From: Gracilaria domingensis
Lineage: Eukaryota > Rhodophyta > Florideophyceae > Gracilariales > Gracilariaceae
DNA length: 64,000 nt
NCBI GenBank assembly: GCA_022539475.1
Contig: VCMS01000033.1
Span: 218,629 to 282,628 of the forward strand
Reading direction: 5' to 3'
The notes under the pieces are model-generated. The model saw nothing but the letters and a program-made list of their open reading frames with translations, had not been told where the DNA came from and did not search any database. Below are positions 20,920 to 31,011 of the stretch, one piece after another (within the stretch, counting starts at the first letter, position 1; each line of letters begins with the position of its first letter). The translations under genes were made by a program, and so were the position numbers.

Positions 20920-22140
20920 ACGTAATTGCCACTCTGCGGTGGTGGCGGCGGCGGCGGAAATCCGGGTCGAGAAAATGGCGGCGTCTTCGGGGTATCCGCG
21001 GCGATGCGGTTGGCGGTGAGGCCGTTGTGGCAAAAACGGACGTGTTGCAGCGTCAGTGTGGTGGCGACAGCGGCGGTGTTCGGAGATGGCGAGTTTTGGG
21101 TGACGGCAGTGTTGGTGACGGCAGTGTTGTTGCGACGGGGCAATGGTGGAGAAGGCGGGACTTAGCGTCTCTTGAGCGTCGACGATGGTGCGGTGACGGC
21201 AATGGCGAGGAGCAAGAACGGCAAAGTGATGGTGACGGCAGGTTTGCGGCGGCGGAGCAGTGCGTGCGACGATGAGGTTCTGCGACGGCTCCGTAGCGGC
21301 GACGGCTGTGTGGCTTTGGCGGTTGTGTGGCGGCGACGGCTCGGTTGGCGGCGACGGCTCGGTGGCAACGACTGCTGTGTGGCGGCGTCGGCTGTGTCGT
21401 GGAAACTGCTCGATGGCGGGAATGGCTCGGTGGCGGCGAGGGCTGTGGGGAGGCAACGGCTCCGTGGCGGTGACTCTTATGCGGTGGTGATGGTTGCGAA
21501 GCGGTGACGACTCGGTGGCGGGGAGGGCTCCGTGGTGGCGACGGTTGTGGGAAGGCGACGGCTGTGGGGCGGCGACGGCTTGTGTGGCGGCGACGACTTG
21601 TGTGGCGGCGACAATTCGATGGCGGGCACGGCTTTTGTGGGTGCCAAGTCTTGGCGGCGGCGACGTCTGTAGGGCGGCTACTGCTCTGTGGAGGCGGCGG
21701 CTTTAGGGCGGCGACGACTGTGAGTCTTGGACGGCTCGGTGCGTTTGACGGCTCGTTGGCAGCGACTTTTGGTTCGTAGCGACGGCGCGGTGACGGTAAC
21801 CTTTTGGAAGCAGGAATGGAAAGATGTTAGCTAGATTGTAATTGGAAGACGGTGCAGCAACGTAAAACGGAGATTTGGACGATGACTCTGTGGCTTGGGC
21901 GGAACTTTTGCAGCCTAGGCGAGGTTTGTGCGCAGGACGGTTAACTTATAGTGGTGGCAAATTTTAGATGGCAACAAAGACAGAGTGGCGGCGGGTACTT
22001 GGTGGCGGCGGTAAGGTGGCGTTCAAGACAAAAGCAACAGCGCGATCGGATGGCCGTCAGGTGGCGGCTAGAGGGTGGGAAGAACGGAAGGCTTGTGACG
22101 GATGGCGGCGACGGCTGCAGTGAACCGTTTTGTTCAACGC
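20920..22140. repeat. G-rich minisatellite inside Harbinger element
   Basis: Imperfect tandem copies of a GGCGGCGACGGCTCGGTG-like unit, densest at 21270-21720, produce long spurious frames on both strands. It forms the subterminal right part of the transposon. Frequent GGCGG runs suggest possible G-quadruplexes. Confidence 0.7.
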
Positions 22141-22164
22141 ACAGCGATTGTGAGTTGTCCAGTG

Positions 22165-22193
22165 ATTGTCACCGCTCAAAAAGCGGTGACAAT
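22165..22193. repeat. short perfect hairpin near Harbinger right end
   Basis: Arms of 12 bp (ATTGTCACCGCT and its complement) around a 5-nt loop CAAAA, 120 bp inside the right terminal repeat. Confidence 0.7.
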
Positions 22194-22288
22194 TTATAAT
22201 ACGTTTTGATTGAACGTAGACAAGAGCGACGTGTCTTTCTTGGATGTATTTTGTTCAAAATGTAAACGATTTTGGACAGAATGCACCG

Positions 22289-22313
22289 TGTCTGTCTTTA
22301 TGTGGAAAGGCCC
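22289..22313 (-). repeat. Harbinger right terminal inverted repeat
   Basis: Perfect 25-bp inverse of 10698-10722. TAA follows at 22314-22316. Confidence 0.95.
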
Positions 22314-22316
22314 TAA

Positions 22317-23529
22317 GGCTGCATGACTTTCGGTCCAGGAGCGTGGAAGAACAAATCTATTTGTTTCGTTTGCAACGTGCAGCGATTACTTTAAAAACGA
22401 AGCAAAGTTCAAGCTTCCATACACGAGCATCATCATCATGATCAACATGGTGTTGGGTCACAGTCGACTGAGATTTGGAAAAGCGATAGGGTAGAAGTTG
22501 TCCTCCACAACGTTCTGCAAGATATCTTGACTGAGCCAACAGCAGGGAGCAAGTGCTCAATGAGTCCCTAAGAGAAGTGAAAAGCAAGTGAAGTGTACAT
22601 CGAGACACGTTCAGAGTGTTGCCTTCACGAACGCCGCAAAATTCACAGAGAAAGAAGCAATGGTGGCGTGAGGTAGGCGGTGTGTTCATCAGAGTAGTAT
22701 TGCTTCAACACAGGTCATGCTGCCATATAGCAGGCGTGGGGTTCACACACATACATTCATACACTCGGCACTTCTGCTAATTTGCCTCGAGCGGGTGGGT
22801 GCTGACTTTTCACTGAGCTACGTGAGCTCACAAAGGCCGATCTGTGTTTCTGGTCAAAGACTGTGGAAGGGGCGGTTGCGAACTAACGAGCACTCTTCCT
22901 CTGTTTCACGTCAGCGAACGGTTACTACGCGCCTCTGGTGCAATTGCGAGTCGTAAGATGTGACTTCATGTACCAGCCGTGTTCAGGTTCAGTGAGATTT
23001 GTTCACAGACTTGAAATTTCGCATGCAGGTTCTTTTACACGCTCTATCCTACCACTTGCATGTCTTTTTTGTGCAAGTTTCAAACATATCCGCAAACTCG
23101 AACGTGAATAGGAAACAAAACAAATCGCACTTCACGCAAACAAAGATGGATAAAACAACATCACTGCCTCCGCTCATGAGAGCGCAGGAGAAAAAGAATA
23201 CTCTTCAACTTGAAGTTGACAGTCTCATTAATAGTGGGACTGTCGTTTGCTCATAACCAGTGAACTCATGATCACTAAAGAGCTTGGATATCTTTCCTTC
23301 GTTCTTGCTCAGCAATTTGAGGCAATTTGGCTGGGAGCAAACCCGCGAGGGATTATCAGTCAGGGCAGAACCTGACTAAAGATGAACGTCGAGGGGTACG
23401 GATACTAAAGGAATGATGGCACAAGAGGCTACCCTTTTGAATTGTGCTCTTTCTCGGTTCAGAGAACTGAGGCCTGCGCATGAGAGAAATTCGGACAAAA
23501 CCTGAAGGGTTCTCTTTTACCTGTGCTCT
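22317..23529. other. intergenic, no supported gene
   Basis: 1.2 kb without recognisable coding sequence. Minor palindromes occur at about 23207-23244 (CAACTTGAAGTTG, then GACAGTC and GACTGTC arms). Confidence 0.55.
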
Positions 23530-24342
23530 CTATCCCAAAATGAGCTTGGTGTCATCTTCTTCGAATCTGTATGTTGGTACGTCTAAGTTTAGCGGCGCAG
23601 GTCCTTTGCGGATACGACCCGAGAGATCGTAATGAGAGCCGTGACACGGACAGAACCAGCCGTGATAGTCACCAGCATTTGCAATTGGCACACACCCAAG
23701 GTGAGTGCACACGCCCAATACAACAAGCCACTCTGGCTTCTGCACACGGTCTATATCTGCCTCAGCATGCCTCAATTCTTTGTCGTCATCCTCCGCCGCT
23801 TTTGCAATCTCGCTCTCCGTTCTGTGACGAATAAAGACAGGCTTTCCTCTCCACTTAATCGTGGCCGATTCTCCGAGCGGTATTGCGCCAAGGTCCACCT
23901 CGACCGAACCCTTTGCAAGCACATCAGCCGACGCCGACATAGTATAAATCAACTTGAGAATGAGAACGCGCACTGCAGAGGCCGCGATGAACTTGGTCGT
24001 TCCCAGGACCATATACGTGAAAGCCCGCTTCGTCGGATCGCCGGGCATGAATCGATGCGGGTGATTGTGATAATCATCGATGTAACCAACGGGTAACGCA
24101 CCAGGTCCGCTCGGCGCAACGAGCTCAGAAGATGAAGTCTGCGCGCCAAGTGTGCCCGCATTGGCGACGGTTGGTGGGGTGGTGGCGAGCGATCGGAGAC
24201 CAACTGAAGGCGTGCTTCGATGCAGCGATGATGGGGTGCTGGCGAGCGCTCGGAGACCAACCGAAGGCGTGCTTCGATACAGCGATGATGGGTTCGCGGC
24301 TAGTCGACGCGCAACCGCGCCGAAGCGGGAGAGCATAGACAT
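23530..24342 (-). CDS. Rieske iron-sulfur protein of mitochondrial complex III
   Basis: A 270-residue subunit of the cytochrome bc1 complex, which passes electrons from ubiquinol to cytochrome c1. The [2Fe-2S] ligand boxes CTHLGC (about residue 211) and CPCHGS (about 229) are complete. The transmembrane helix [23 protein letters not shown] and the hinge precede the soluble head ([29 protein letters not shown]). The preceding segment [15 protein letters not shown] matches the matrix-side N terminus. A long Ser/Arg/Ala presequence from ATG 24342 (or 24336) suits mitochondrial import. It contains a 19-residue tandem duplication. The open frame extends to 24558 without a convincing earlier start. 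Confidence 0.95.
   Translation of the reverse strand: MSMLSRFGAVARRLAANPSSLYRSTPSVGLRALASTPSSLHRSTPSVGLRSLATTPPTVANAGTLGAQTSSSELVAPSGPGALPVGYIDDYHNHPHRFMPGDPTKRAFTYMVLGTTKFIAASAVRVLILKLIYTMSASADVLAKGSVEVDLGAIPLGESATIKWRGKPVFIRHRTESEIAKAAEDDDKELRHAEADIDRVQKPEWLVVLGVCTHLGCVPIANAGDYHGWFCPCHGSHYDLSGRIRKGPAPLNLDVPTYRFEEDDTKLILG
24183..24296. repeat. 57-bp tandem duplication in the Rieske presequence
   Basis: Two copies (about 24183-24239 and 24240-24296) a few bases different. They encode [19 protein letters not shown] and [22 protein letters not shown] repeats of 19 residues, so the frame is preserved. Confidence 0.85.
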
Positions 24343-24473
24343 GTTGAGGGGCGGGCGACGCGATCCGTTCGAGATCGATGGAACGGACTTCCGCTTAGCC
24401 TTGGTCTCGTCGCCGGTTGCGCTCGGGGCGATGCGGAGAGGACGGCTGGTGGCAGCTGATGGGATGTGGTGGG

Positions 24474-24532
24474 CGCGATGCGACAGCTGTGGTGCGGAGC
24501 ATTGTGCTCCGCACCACAGCTGTCGCATCGCG
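24474..24532. repeat. perfect 28-bp-arm palindrome upstream of Rieske gene
   Basis: Arm 24474-24501 (CGCGATGCGACAGCTG...) and arm 24505-24532 are exact inverse complements around the 3-nt loop TTG. It ends 132 bp upstream of the Rieske ATG, so it may lie in the leader or promoter. It could extrude as a cruciform or fold into an RNA hairpin. Confidence 0.9.
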
Positions 24533-24542
24533 ATTGGCGGCC

Positions 24543-25330
24543 CTGAAAAACTGCGCAATTTTCGATGCCTCTTGACGGCAGCACGTTCGCAGGTTCAAAA
24601 CACTTCTTGTCCGGCTTCTGAACAGCCAGAATGCAATGAGCTGTGTCGTGATCTGACGTGTTCAGCAGCATCTGTTATCTAATGAGCAGAAAGAATGACG
24701 CCTCCAGCCTTACGTTTCTTCTCCAGGCGCTTTGCGGTCGAAAGCTCCGCTTGGAGCTTCGAAGCAATGTCCATGTGGAGGGTGTCTTGGACTCTGTGGA
24801 TGCAAACATGAAGTAAAGTGCTCCTTCCACCACAGTTTTGATGGTTGCTTCATGAACTATTGAAACTAACACAAGCCCCTCATCTGTTCATATTAGTGTC
24901 ACAATATCAAATGCTTCGTATACAACCCCGGCCAAACAAAATGCCAAAGCTACTACCCCCCTTTGTTTTGAGCTGGTCTATATTGCAGCGAGACACATTA
25001 CCTTTGTTCATGTTCCGGAGGATGTGAATGTTTGGGAAACCATGGAAATTCACGTAAGTCCTTTGCTTTGTTTATGATAAGTAAGCTGTCGATGTAGGAC
25101 TAACCACGTGACAACTTTAGGCAAAACGCCTGGAAGCTGTCAAGTACGCCAGTTCCGGGGGAAAACGGAGGAGAAGATAAAACTCTTATGGGTTGTTAGT
25201 ATCGATAGGAAGTTACGGGAAGTACGACTCTGGCGTTCGTGGAAGCACAGCATCTAAAGCCCTTGCATGAGGTTGCCATGCATGAAGACTTCCTCAGATT
25301 CTGCTCACCGCCGTGTGCCGAGAATGATGC
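24543..25330. other. intergenic, no supported gene
   Basis: Between the Rieske promoter side and the 3' end of ETF-alpha. Only short motif-less frames. Confidence 0.55.
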
Positions 25331-26278
25331 TCATTTTGGGAGAGCCTTTATCTTTTGCAGCAGTTCAGGAACTGCCTCAAAAAGGTCTGCAACAAGCCCA
25401 TAGTCTGCGACTTGGAATATGGGAGCATCAGCATCCTTGTTAATAGCGACAATAGTCTTTGAATCCTTCATCCCAGCGAGGTGCTGAATGGCCCCACTTA
25501 ACCCAACACCAATATAAAGCTGTGGCGCAACGACTTTCCCAGTTTGTCCAACTTGCAAGTCGTTCGGCACATAGCCAGAATCAACCGCCGCCCGTGTAGC
25601 GCCTACAGCTCCACCAAGCTCATCAGCCATATCTTCCAGCATTTTGAAGTTCTCTTTGCTCTTTAGGCCCCTTCCGCCAGCAATAACCACACCGGCAGCT
25701 GTCAAGTCAGGTCCCGCATTGTCACTCGTTTCCTGTCCGACCCACCGCGAACGGATGCCTTCTGATACACTTTCAACTCTTACAATATCTGGTAATCCCT
25801 CTGCGCCATCTTCAATTGGCTCAAAGGCAGTGGGCCGCACCGTCAGAACCTTAACGTCCTCCGTACACTTCACTGTCGCCAGTGCATTCCCCGCGTAGAT
25901 CGGCCTAACGAACACATCGCTGTCCACTACTTCAATTATGTCAGAAATCGCAGACACGCCTAAAACGCCAGCAACCCGAGGCAGCACATTCTTCCCAAAC
26001 GAATTTGCTGCTGCGATCAAATATCCGTACTGATTGTTTACAACCTGTTGCTGAATAATAGGAGTGGCTGATTCAGCAGTGGCAGGCGATGCTTCCTCCA
26101 TTGGATAAATGGTGCTAATGGCACTCCATCGAGATGCAGACTCCGCCGCAGCTGTGGCTCCCTTTCCGATTAACAGCAGATCAACCTTACCGGACCCGAC
26201 GCACGCCTTCGCTGCTCGTATCGCGCTGCGGACAGCAAATGATGCACTATCGCCGACCACAAGCGCTGTCCCGCCCAT
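25331..26278 (-). CDS. electron transfer flavoprotein alpha subunit
   Basis: A 315-residue ETF-alpha, which with ETF-beta carries electrons from matrix flavin dehydrogenases to ETF:ubiquinone oxidoreductase. The N-terminal ETF domain (ALVVGDSASFAVRSAIRAAK) is followed by the C-terminal FAD-binding domain with VVIAGGRGLKSKENF, the flavin site APQLYIGVGLSGAIQHLAGM, and the family signature IVAINKDADAPIFQVADYGLVAD. It starts at ATG 26278. The mature-type sequence begins almost at once, with no obvious mitochondrial presequence, so an upstream exon or an internal targeting signal is possible. It is divergent from the ABM/Fe-ADH-like fusion gene. Confidence 0.95.
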   Translation of the reverse strand: MGGTALVVGDSASFAVRSAIRAAKACVGSGKVDLLLIGKGATAAAESASRWSAISTIYPMEEASPATAESATPIIQQQVVNNQYGYLIAAANSFGKNVLPRVAGVLGVSAISDIIEVVDSDVFVRPIYAGNALATVKCTEDVKVLTVRPTAFEPIEDGAEGLPDIVRVESVSEGIRSRWVGQETSDNAGPDLTAAGVVIAGGRGLKSKENFKMLEDMADELGGAVGATRAAVDSGYVPNDLQVGQTGKVVAPQLYIGVGLSGAIQHLAGMKDSKTIVAINKDADAPIFQVADYGLVADLFEAVPELLQKIKALPK

Positions 26279-26692
26279 TGTCGTGGGGCAAAATGCACTT
26301 CAAAGTACGATCTGACTGAAATGCATTCAATGGAACCGCTCTCTGATCAAGTCAAAACACAACCCAAGAGAGACGAGTTGTGTAAAGGCAACCAAAGATT
26401 TGCGGGAGTCTCTTTAACCTGTTCAACACATGCTTTGCGGGACATACATCCCGAGGGCGGATCGTCAGTGTCCTATGCCATTTTGGAAAAACCGTTGGGG
26501 GATCTGCATGTGGTTTTTGGCGAAATCCTGCAATTCGATACAGCCAATCACGTGACGCAATCTCCGAGTCAACCTTCGAAAGTCGACGGCGAGGAACAAC
26601 ATCGGAACGCAATCCCTCACTTTTCATGAACTTTCTGGGCGGGATGCTTGAGGGAAAGCGTCGACTCAGCCCGCGGAAGTACGCTTAGGACC
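26279..26692. promoter_or_regulatory. shared promoter of ETF-alpha and fusion gene
   Basis: 414 bp between divergent ATGs, presumably holding both promoters. No clear TATA box or known element is recognised. Confidence 0.45.
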
Positions 26693-29155
26693 ATGAGTAC
26701 TTTTCGAGAGATTACACATGACAGGTTTGGGAATTGTGCATCCAAAGGTGTCACATGTTTTGCTCAAAGCTCAACATTCATAAAACGCCCTAGACGCACA
26801 TCAGGGTTTTCATGGAGTCAGACAACTTTTCACAAGCCTCGAACTATGAATCTCAACAGAGCTGCGAAGGTGCGAAGGCATCTAGCAGCCTTGTATATGT
26901 CATCCGGGGATAAGGCCATCGCGAGCAAAGCACAGTATCATGACCAACAAAACTTCAGTGGTGTTTTACCTCAGGGAGCATACACAGTGCTTTTGCGAGT
27001 TAAGATGAAGGAGAAATTGAATGCTACTGAGCAGAAAATTATTCTAGCAGAGTATGCAAGGAATAGTTGCGCAGAGCAAGGCGTGATCCGCTGCGACGTT
27101 TTGTTCCGAGTAGACAAGCTGGGGATCGCCAAGGATGACTTTTACGATATATGGATTTCATTTACAGATCCTCGGGCTTATACAGAACACGAACGAACGT
27201 CTCATGCTGCCAAATTGCGTCTATGTCTTGAAGACCCGTGCGGCGGTGACAGCTCAAAGCTCCTTACAAAGCTTGCGCACAGCGTATCCCTTCTGAGACT
27301 TGTGCGACCAGAAATCACGGAATGGGTTTCTGCGTTTGACTTTGAAACACAGAATGCTCCCCCAATTACAGAGAAGGTTGGAGGCAGTTTGAAGGTCAAG
27401 GATGATCCCGACAGAATTCGGAGATCTTTGGACATGTTGATATCCAGTGTTGGACTGGAGGATGTTGTGGTTTTGGTAGCGACTGCATCTGCGTTTTCAA
27501 TAGAAAGTACACGGTCGCTTCGGCAGGAGTGCGAGGAATACCTCACAGACTTGGAGCGAAGTCCCGGAATTGTTCGAACGGGGGTGCTGGTCGACAAGAA
27601 CGACCCGTACAGGATTATAATGATGACTGTGCATGATAGTTCAGACAGGGCAGGTGCATGTTTTGATATGGAACTGGCTTCAGACTATATCACTTATGAC
27701 GGGTGGACGGTTCGGCGATGCCATGCAGTGTTTCCCGATAAAGTCGGTTGGGAAAAAAAGCTGAGTGAAGAGGATCAAAGAAGATTCTTGGGTGAAGTAG
27801 TTGAAGAGCGTTTTGAACAAATCCTGGAAGGCCCAGGAGCCCTGATGAAATATGATCGAGGCGAAGCGGAAGATTCGAAAATGAGGCTTCTCCAAGGTGT
27901 GGGTTCATTTGATATGCTGAAGGAGTGCATCAGATCTATGACACAAATATCTACTGGTATTATCAGAACTTTGTTAATCGGTGGATGGAACCAGTCACGG
28001 TTGCATCCCCTGCTGATACAAATTGAGTACGACAAGTTCAGGGATCCGTTTGAGATACGGTGGCGATTTGGACAGGCCGTCGGCAGCACAGAAATCGGAA
28101 CTCAACTCTTGAGAAAAGCGTTAATCGATGTAACAGACTTTCGTCCGGATGTAATTGTAGGCTATGGCGGTGGAACTGTGATGGATATGACAAAGCTCTT
28201 GGGAAGGTTAGGAAAGGCATCCCAAAGTGACCTCGAAACATATTTGAATACAATCGATGGAGCGGCAGAAGCTGATGCTCCAACCATCGGGCTACCCATT
28301 ACTTCACCGCCAATTCCAGTGATACTGATTCCAACTACTGTCGGAAGTGGCGCAGAGATGACCGAATGGTGTATTGTGGCGGGACGCCGAAAGAATGGAT
28401 CAATTCGGCGCTTACCATTGTTTTTCTTTGACAGACCAGGAACAATGCGGCTGGTAACGGAGAAGACTGCCATACAAGAGTCGAGGTTGATCAATCCAAG
28501 AAGACTTTCGGGACCTCACGCTTCTCAGGGGGCGTTGGAACTTGTATGTTTGGCAATTGACACTCTCATGGGTTTGCAAGAACATCTAAATGATCAAGCG
28601 TCACAGTTTGCTATCCGGGGTCTGAGACAAGCTTATAGGGTGATAATGGATGCTCGAAGAGAACCTGTTAACGCTTCAGGTCATTCTCGAGACCCTCTAA
28701 TTGAAGCGAAGACTCTTATTGGGTTAGCTTCAGATGGACTTGGCCGTCCAGGAGTTTGCGTTCGACTTTGTCTCGCTGTTCTAGACTCGCTTGTCGATGG
28801 AAGGCTGCCAACAGCATTTCGAGAAGTTTTGACACGCGTATCGATAGCGACGGTGGAAGAATGTGTCGAAAATAGGCCAGAGGAAGGAAGGAGAACATTT
28901 CAAGAGATATTAAAAGCGACGAATCATAACTATAAAAGCCAGCTTGTGACGGATATGCTGAGAAAAGCTGAGGATTGTGACGTGCGCTTGTTGCCAATGA
29001 TGGGAATGGCACGGCGGAGCATAGCAGAGGTGGCTAAGCGAGTGTCCAGATATCTAGAAAGCGAAAGGCTGAGTCCTTTGGAGGAGTATTTGAAGCAAAC
29101 AGGTGTACTGGAACGCATTCTCTGGAGGGCAATTGGGCAGGAATACGAGTTGTAG
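26693..29155 (+). CDS. fusion: two ABM domains plus Fe-ADH-like domain, metal ligands apparently lost
   Basis: A 820-residue protein from ATG 26693. Residues 1-85 are rich in Ser, Thr, Arg and Phe and look like an organelle transit peptide. Two dimeric alpha/beta-barrel (ABM, monooxygenase-like) units follow: about 97-185 (YTVLLRVKMKEKLNATEQ... ARNSCAEQGVIRCDV) and 254-360 (VVVLVATASAF... YLTDLERSPGIVRTGVLVD). The C-terminal half (about 420-815) has the iron-containing alcohol dehydrogenase fold: nucleotide motif DVIVGYGGGTVMDMTK (about 486) and PVILIPTTVGSGAEMTE (about 543). The usual metal ligands (DALxHA and the two later His) read GALELVCLAID, then GVCVRLCL and GRLPTAF, so all seem absent. 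A non-canonical or regulatory role is likely. I know no named gene with this layout. Confidence 0.8.
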   Translation: MSTFREITHDRFGNCASKGVTCFAQSSTFIKRPRRTSGFSWSQTTFHKPRTMNLNRAAKVRRHLAALYMSSGDKAIASKAQYHDQQNFSGVLPQGAYTVLLRVKMKEKLNATEQKIILAEYARNSCAEQGVIRCDVLFRVDKLGIAKDDFYDIWISFTDPRAYTEHERTSHAAKLRLCLEDPCGGDSSKLLTKLAHSVSLLRLVRPEITEWVSAFDFETQNAPPITEKVGGSLKVKDDPDRIRRSLDMLISSVGLEDVVVLVATASAFSIESTRSLRQECEEYLTDLERSPGIVRTGVLVDKNDPYRIIMMTVHDSSDRAGACFDMELASDYITYDGWTVRRCHAVFPDKVGWEKKLSEEDQRRFLGEVVEERFEQILEGPGALMKYDRGEAEDSKMRLLQGVGSFDMLKECIRSMTQISTGIIRTLLIGGWNQSRLHPLLIQIEYDKFRDPFEIRWRFGQAVGSTEIGTQLLRKALIDVTDFRPDVIVGYGGGTVMDMTKLLGRLGKASQSDLETYLNTIDGAAEADAPTIGLPITSPPIPVILIPTTVGSGAEMTEWCIVAGRRKNGSIRRLPLFFFDRPGTMRLVTEKTAIQESRLINPRRLSGPHASQGALELVCLAIDTLMGLQEHLNDQASQFAIRGLRQAYRVIMDARREPVNASGHSRDPLIEAKTLIGLASDGLGRPGVCVRLCLAVLDSLVDGRLPTAFREVLTRVSIATVEECVENRPEEGRRTFQEILKATNHNYKSQLVTDMLRKAEDCDVRLLPMMGMARRSIAEVAKRVSRYLESERLSPLEEYLKQTGVLERILWRAIGQEYEL

Positions 29156-29538
29156 CGGTAAAGCGAGTGCAAAGACTGTTTTACAATATGCTGGATGCGA
29201 TGCCTAGATGGCCAATGTAATGTGTATTCGGCACCATTGATACGCTCAACGAATGTCTCTATCTACGTGCCAGGATTCTTCTTGTCTTGTAGGAAAGTAC
29301 AGTACACACCAGTGCTTGACCGAGGTCGTCAGCCGACCTGGCACACTTAAAACAGCGTATCGTACTTGACAAGTATTGCCATGGCACAGGCGAAAACGGG
29401 TCGTGTCTGACACGGCGCGGAAGCAAGAAAGCCACGGGGCGCTGTTCCATATGACAGTTGATCCAACACAAGAAAGCTTACAAATGAGTATGAGAGGTGA
29501 TTCGGTCACGGATACATACATGTGAGCAGAAAGGTATG
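29156..29538. other. 3' intergenic between convergent genes
   Basis: 383 bp between the stops of the fusion gene and the carrier gene. Nothing recognised. Confidence 0.5.
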
Positions 29539-30426
29539 TCAAGACTGAGCAGGTGAATTGAATCTCGTTCGCACGAGACGGGATTCTATTTCCTTCCACA
29601 CCAAAACAAAAGTAGCTCCCTGCAAACCGTTTGAGAGCATTCTTGTCTTGAGTCCGCGAGTGACAATCGAAAGCACACCGTCTCTCTTGACGATCTTGCG
29701 GGCCACTTCATAGTATGAGAGACCCTTGTCACAAGTTTGCTTGTTGTTCGCCAAAACCTTGAAGCCATTGGTGAAGATATCAGCCGACATGGCAGCCATA
29801 AAGCCCATGCCGCCATTTCGACCAACCTTGGCCAGAAAAGAAGCATCTTCAGTCAGCGGAACGGCCTGAGACACGAAATTAACAGTGAAGAAGAAAGGAA
29901 AGTGCCCAACCACGCCCGCAGAAAAGCTAGCGGCGCTTCCTCGATACAACCCCCCAAATCCGGCTCTGCGAAAGCGCTCAATGACGAGCGAGAAGCCCTC
30001 CGGCCCTCTAACCTGCATATTGGAGCGAAAAGTCTCAAGAGGCAGCAAAGTAGCCCTCCACGCACCGGCAGCAAAGCTAGCACACAACGTGTTGAGCGGG
30101 AGACTGTCCGTGGGAGCATGTGAAAGGGCAATGTTATTCGCAGTGGTATCACCAAAGCGACACAAGGTGACATGCATCAGAGTGGGGGCCAATCCAGAGT
30201 AGAAGCGCCTCACACCCCCTTGCGCATACAACAGCTGCAAGGCCTGTCGCAGCGACGCTCCATAGCGGTACTGGAAGGCGGCGGTGGTCGACAGCCACAT
30301 GAAGGAGGCTGTCTGACAAGCCGCGGCAGCGGCGCCGGGCATACCCGCCTTCAGCGCGGAGAGGGACGGCATAGGCACGGGTCGTCGCATCTGCGCGGGG
30401 GCGTCACCGCCCGCCGAGGAGTACAT
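29539..30426 (-). CDS. mitochondrial carrier family (SLC25-like) transporter
   Basis: A 295-residue protein with three roughly 100-residue carrier repeats, the usual size for an inner-membrane metabolite carrier. Repeat features include GVRRFYSGLAPTLMHVTLCRFGDTTANNIAL, PLETFRSNMQV (a P-x-[DE]-x-x-R signature) with GGLYRGSAASF, and ADIFTNGFKVLANNKQ with GLKTRMLSNGLQGATFVLVW. The first and third signature motifs are degenerate, which places it among divergent carriers and leaves the substrate unknown. I start at ATG 30426; the frame is open to 30522 only through a GTG. It is divergent from the 31,012 gene. Confidence 0.85.
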   Translation of the reverse strand: MYSSAGGDAPAQMRRPVPMPSLSALKAGMPGAAAAACQTASFMWLSTTAAFQYRYGASLRQALQLLYAQGGVRRFYSGLAPTLMHVTLCRFGDTTANNIALSHAPTDSLPLNTLCASFAAGAWRATLLPLETFRSNMQVRGPEGFSLVIERFRRAGFGGLYRGSAASFSAGVVGHFPFFFTVNFVSQAVPLTEDASFLAKVGRNGGMGFMAAMSADIFTNGFKVLANNKQTCDKGLSYYEVARKIVKRDGVLSIVTRGLKTRMLSNGLQGATFVLVWKEIESRLVRTRFNSPAQS

Positions 30427-31011
30427 CTTCACGGCAGCAGCGGCGTCACGCGAACGCGAGACGTCGCGCTGCTGCTCCCGATCCGACGCCGAGGTGGATA
30501 TGGTTTCTAAACGCACTGCCACCCGCAGAGCGCAACGACGTCGACCTGCGAGCGAGTCGACGACGACGGGGGCCGACGGGGGGGAGGGACCGCGCCGCGA
30601 TCAGTGCGCCGCCGCGCCAGCGGCGTGTTTGATGATTGGGCGTTGCGCATACGACGGCCGCGAATCGTCGCATCGCGCTGCATCTCATGCGCTGGCGCGC
30701 GCGACGCGTGGCATACGCGGCGCTGCGCGAGATACGGGGTGGCGGACCGCGTCGCGCGAATCGCCTGTCTGCGTGAAAATCTGCTGCCGGCGCCGTGCGT
30801 CTCCGCCCCGCTTCGGGCTGCCGCCCCAATGCGGCGCCGCCCCTGCGCGCGTGGCGGCGCGCTCGCGCCGAATTCGCTCGCCGCGCCTGCCCGCCGCTGA
30901 TAAGACGCGCTTCGGGCAGCCACGCCTTGTCCCGGCCCCGTTCGCGCTGTCGCGTCCCGGTTAGCACCCCCAACTCTCAACAGCTCCTTCGTCGCTGGCC
31001 CGTCGTCACCC
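30427..31011. promoter_or_regulatory. GC-rich bidirectional promoter
   Basis: 585 bp between divergent ATGs, CpG- and GCGC-rich like the other bidirectional promoters here. Long frames on both strands are compositional artefacts. Confidence 0.55.

Larger units (their letters stand above)
10698..22313. mobile_element. PIF/Harbinger DNA transposon carrying a nested LTR element
   Basis: Terminal inverted repeats of 25 perfect base pairs (10698-10722 and 22289-22313, starting GGGCCTTTCC) are flanked by the 3-bp target duplication TAA (10695-10697 and 22314-22316), the classic PIF/Harbinger signature. Inside are the two expected genes in convergent orientation: a Myb/SANT-like ORF1 (plus) and a DDE transposase (minus). 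The transposase is interrupted by a gypsy-like retrotransposon at 12144-19880. Without that insert the element would be about 3.9 kb. The right third is a G-rich minisatellite. ORF1 has an internal stop and the transposase is split, so this copy cannot move by itself. Confidence 0.93.

Noticed and set aside
20866..21456. 196-codon His/Pro/Arg-rich frame
   Set aside because: Reverse translation of the G-rich minisatellite.
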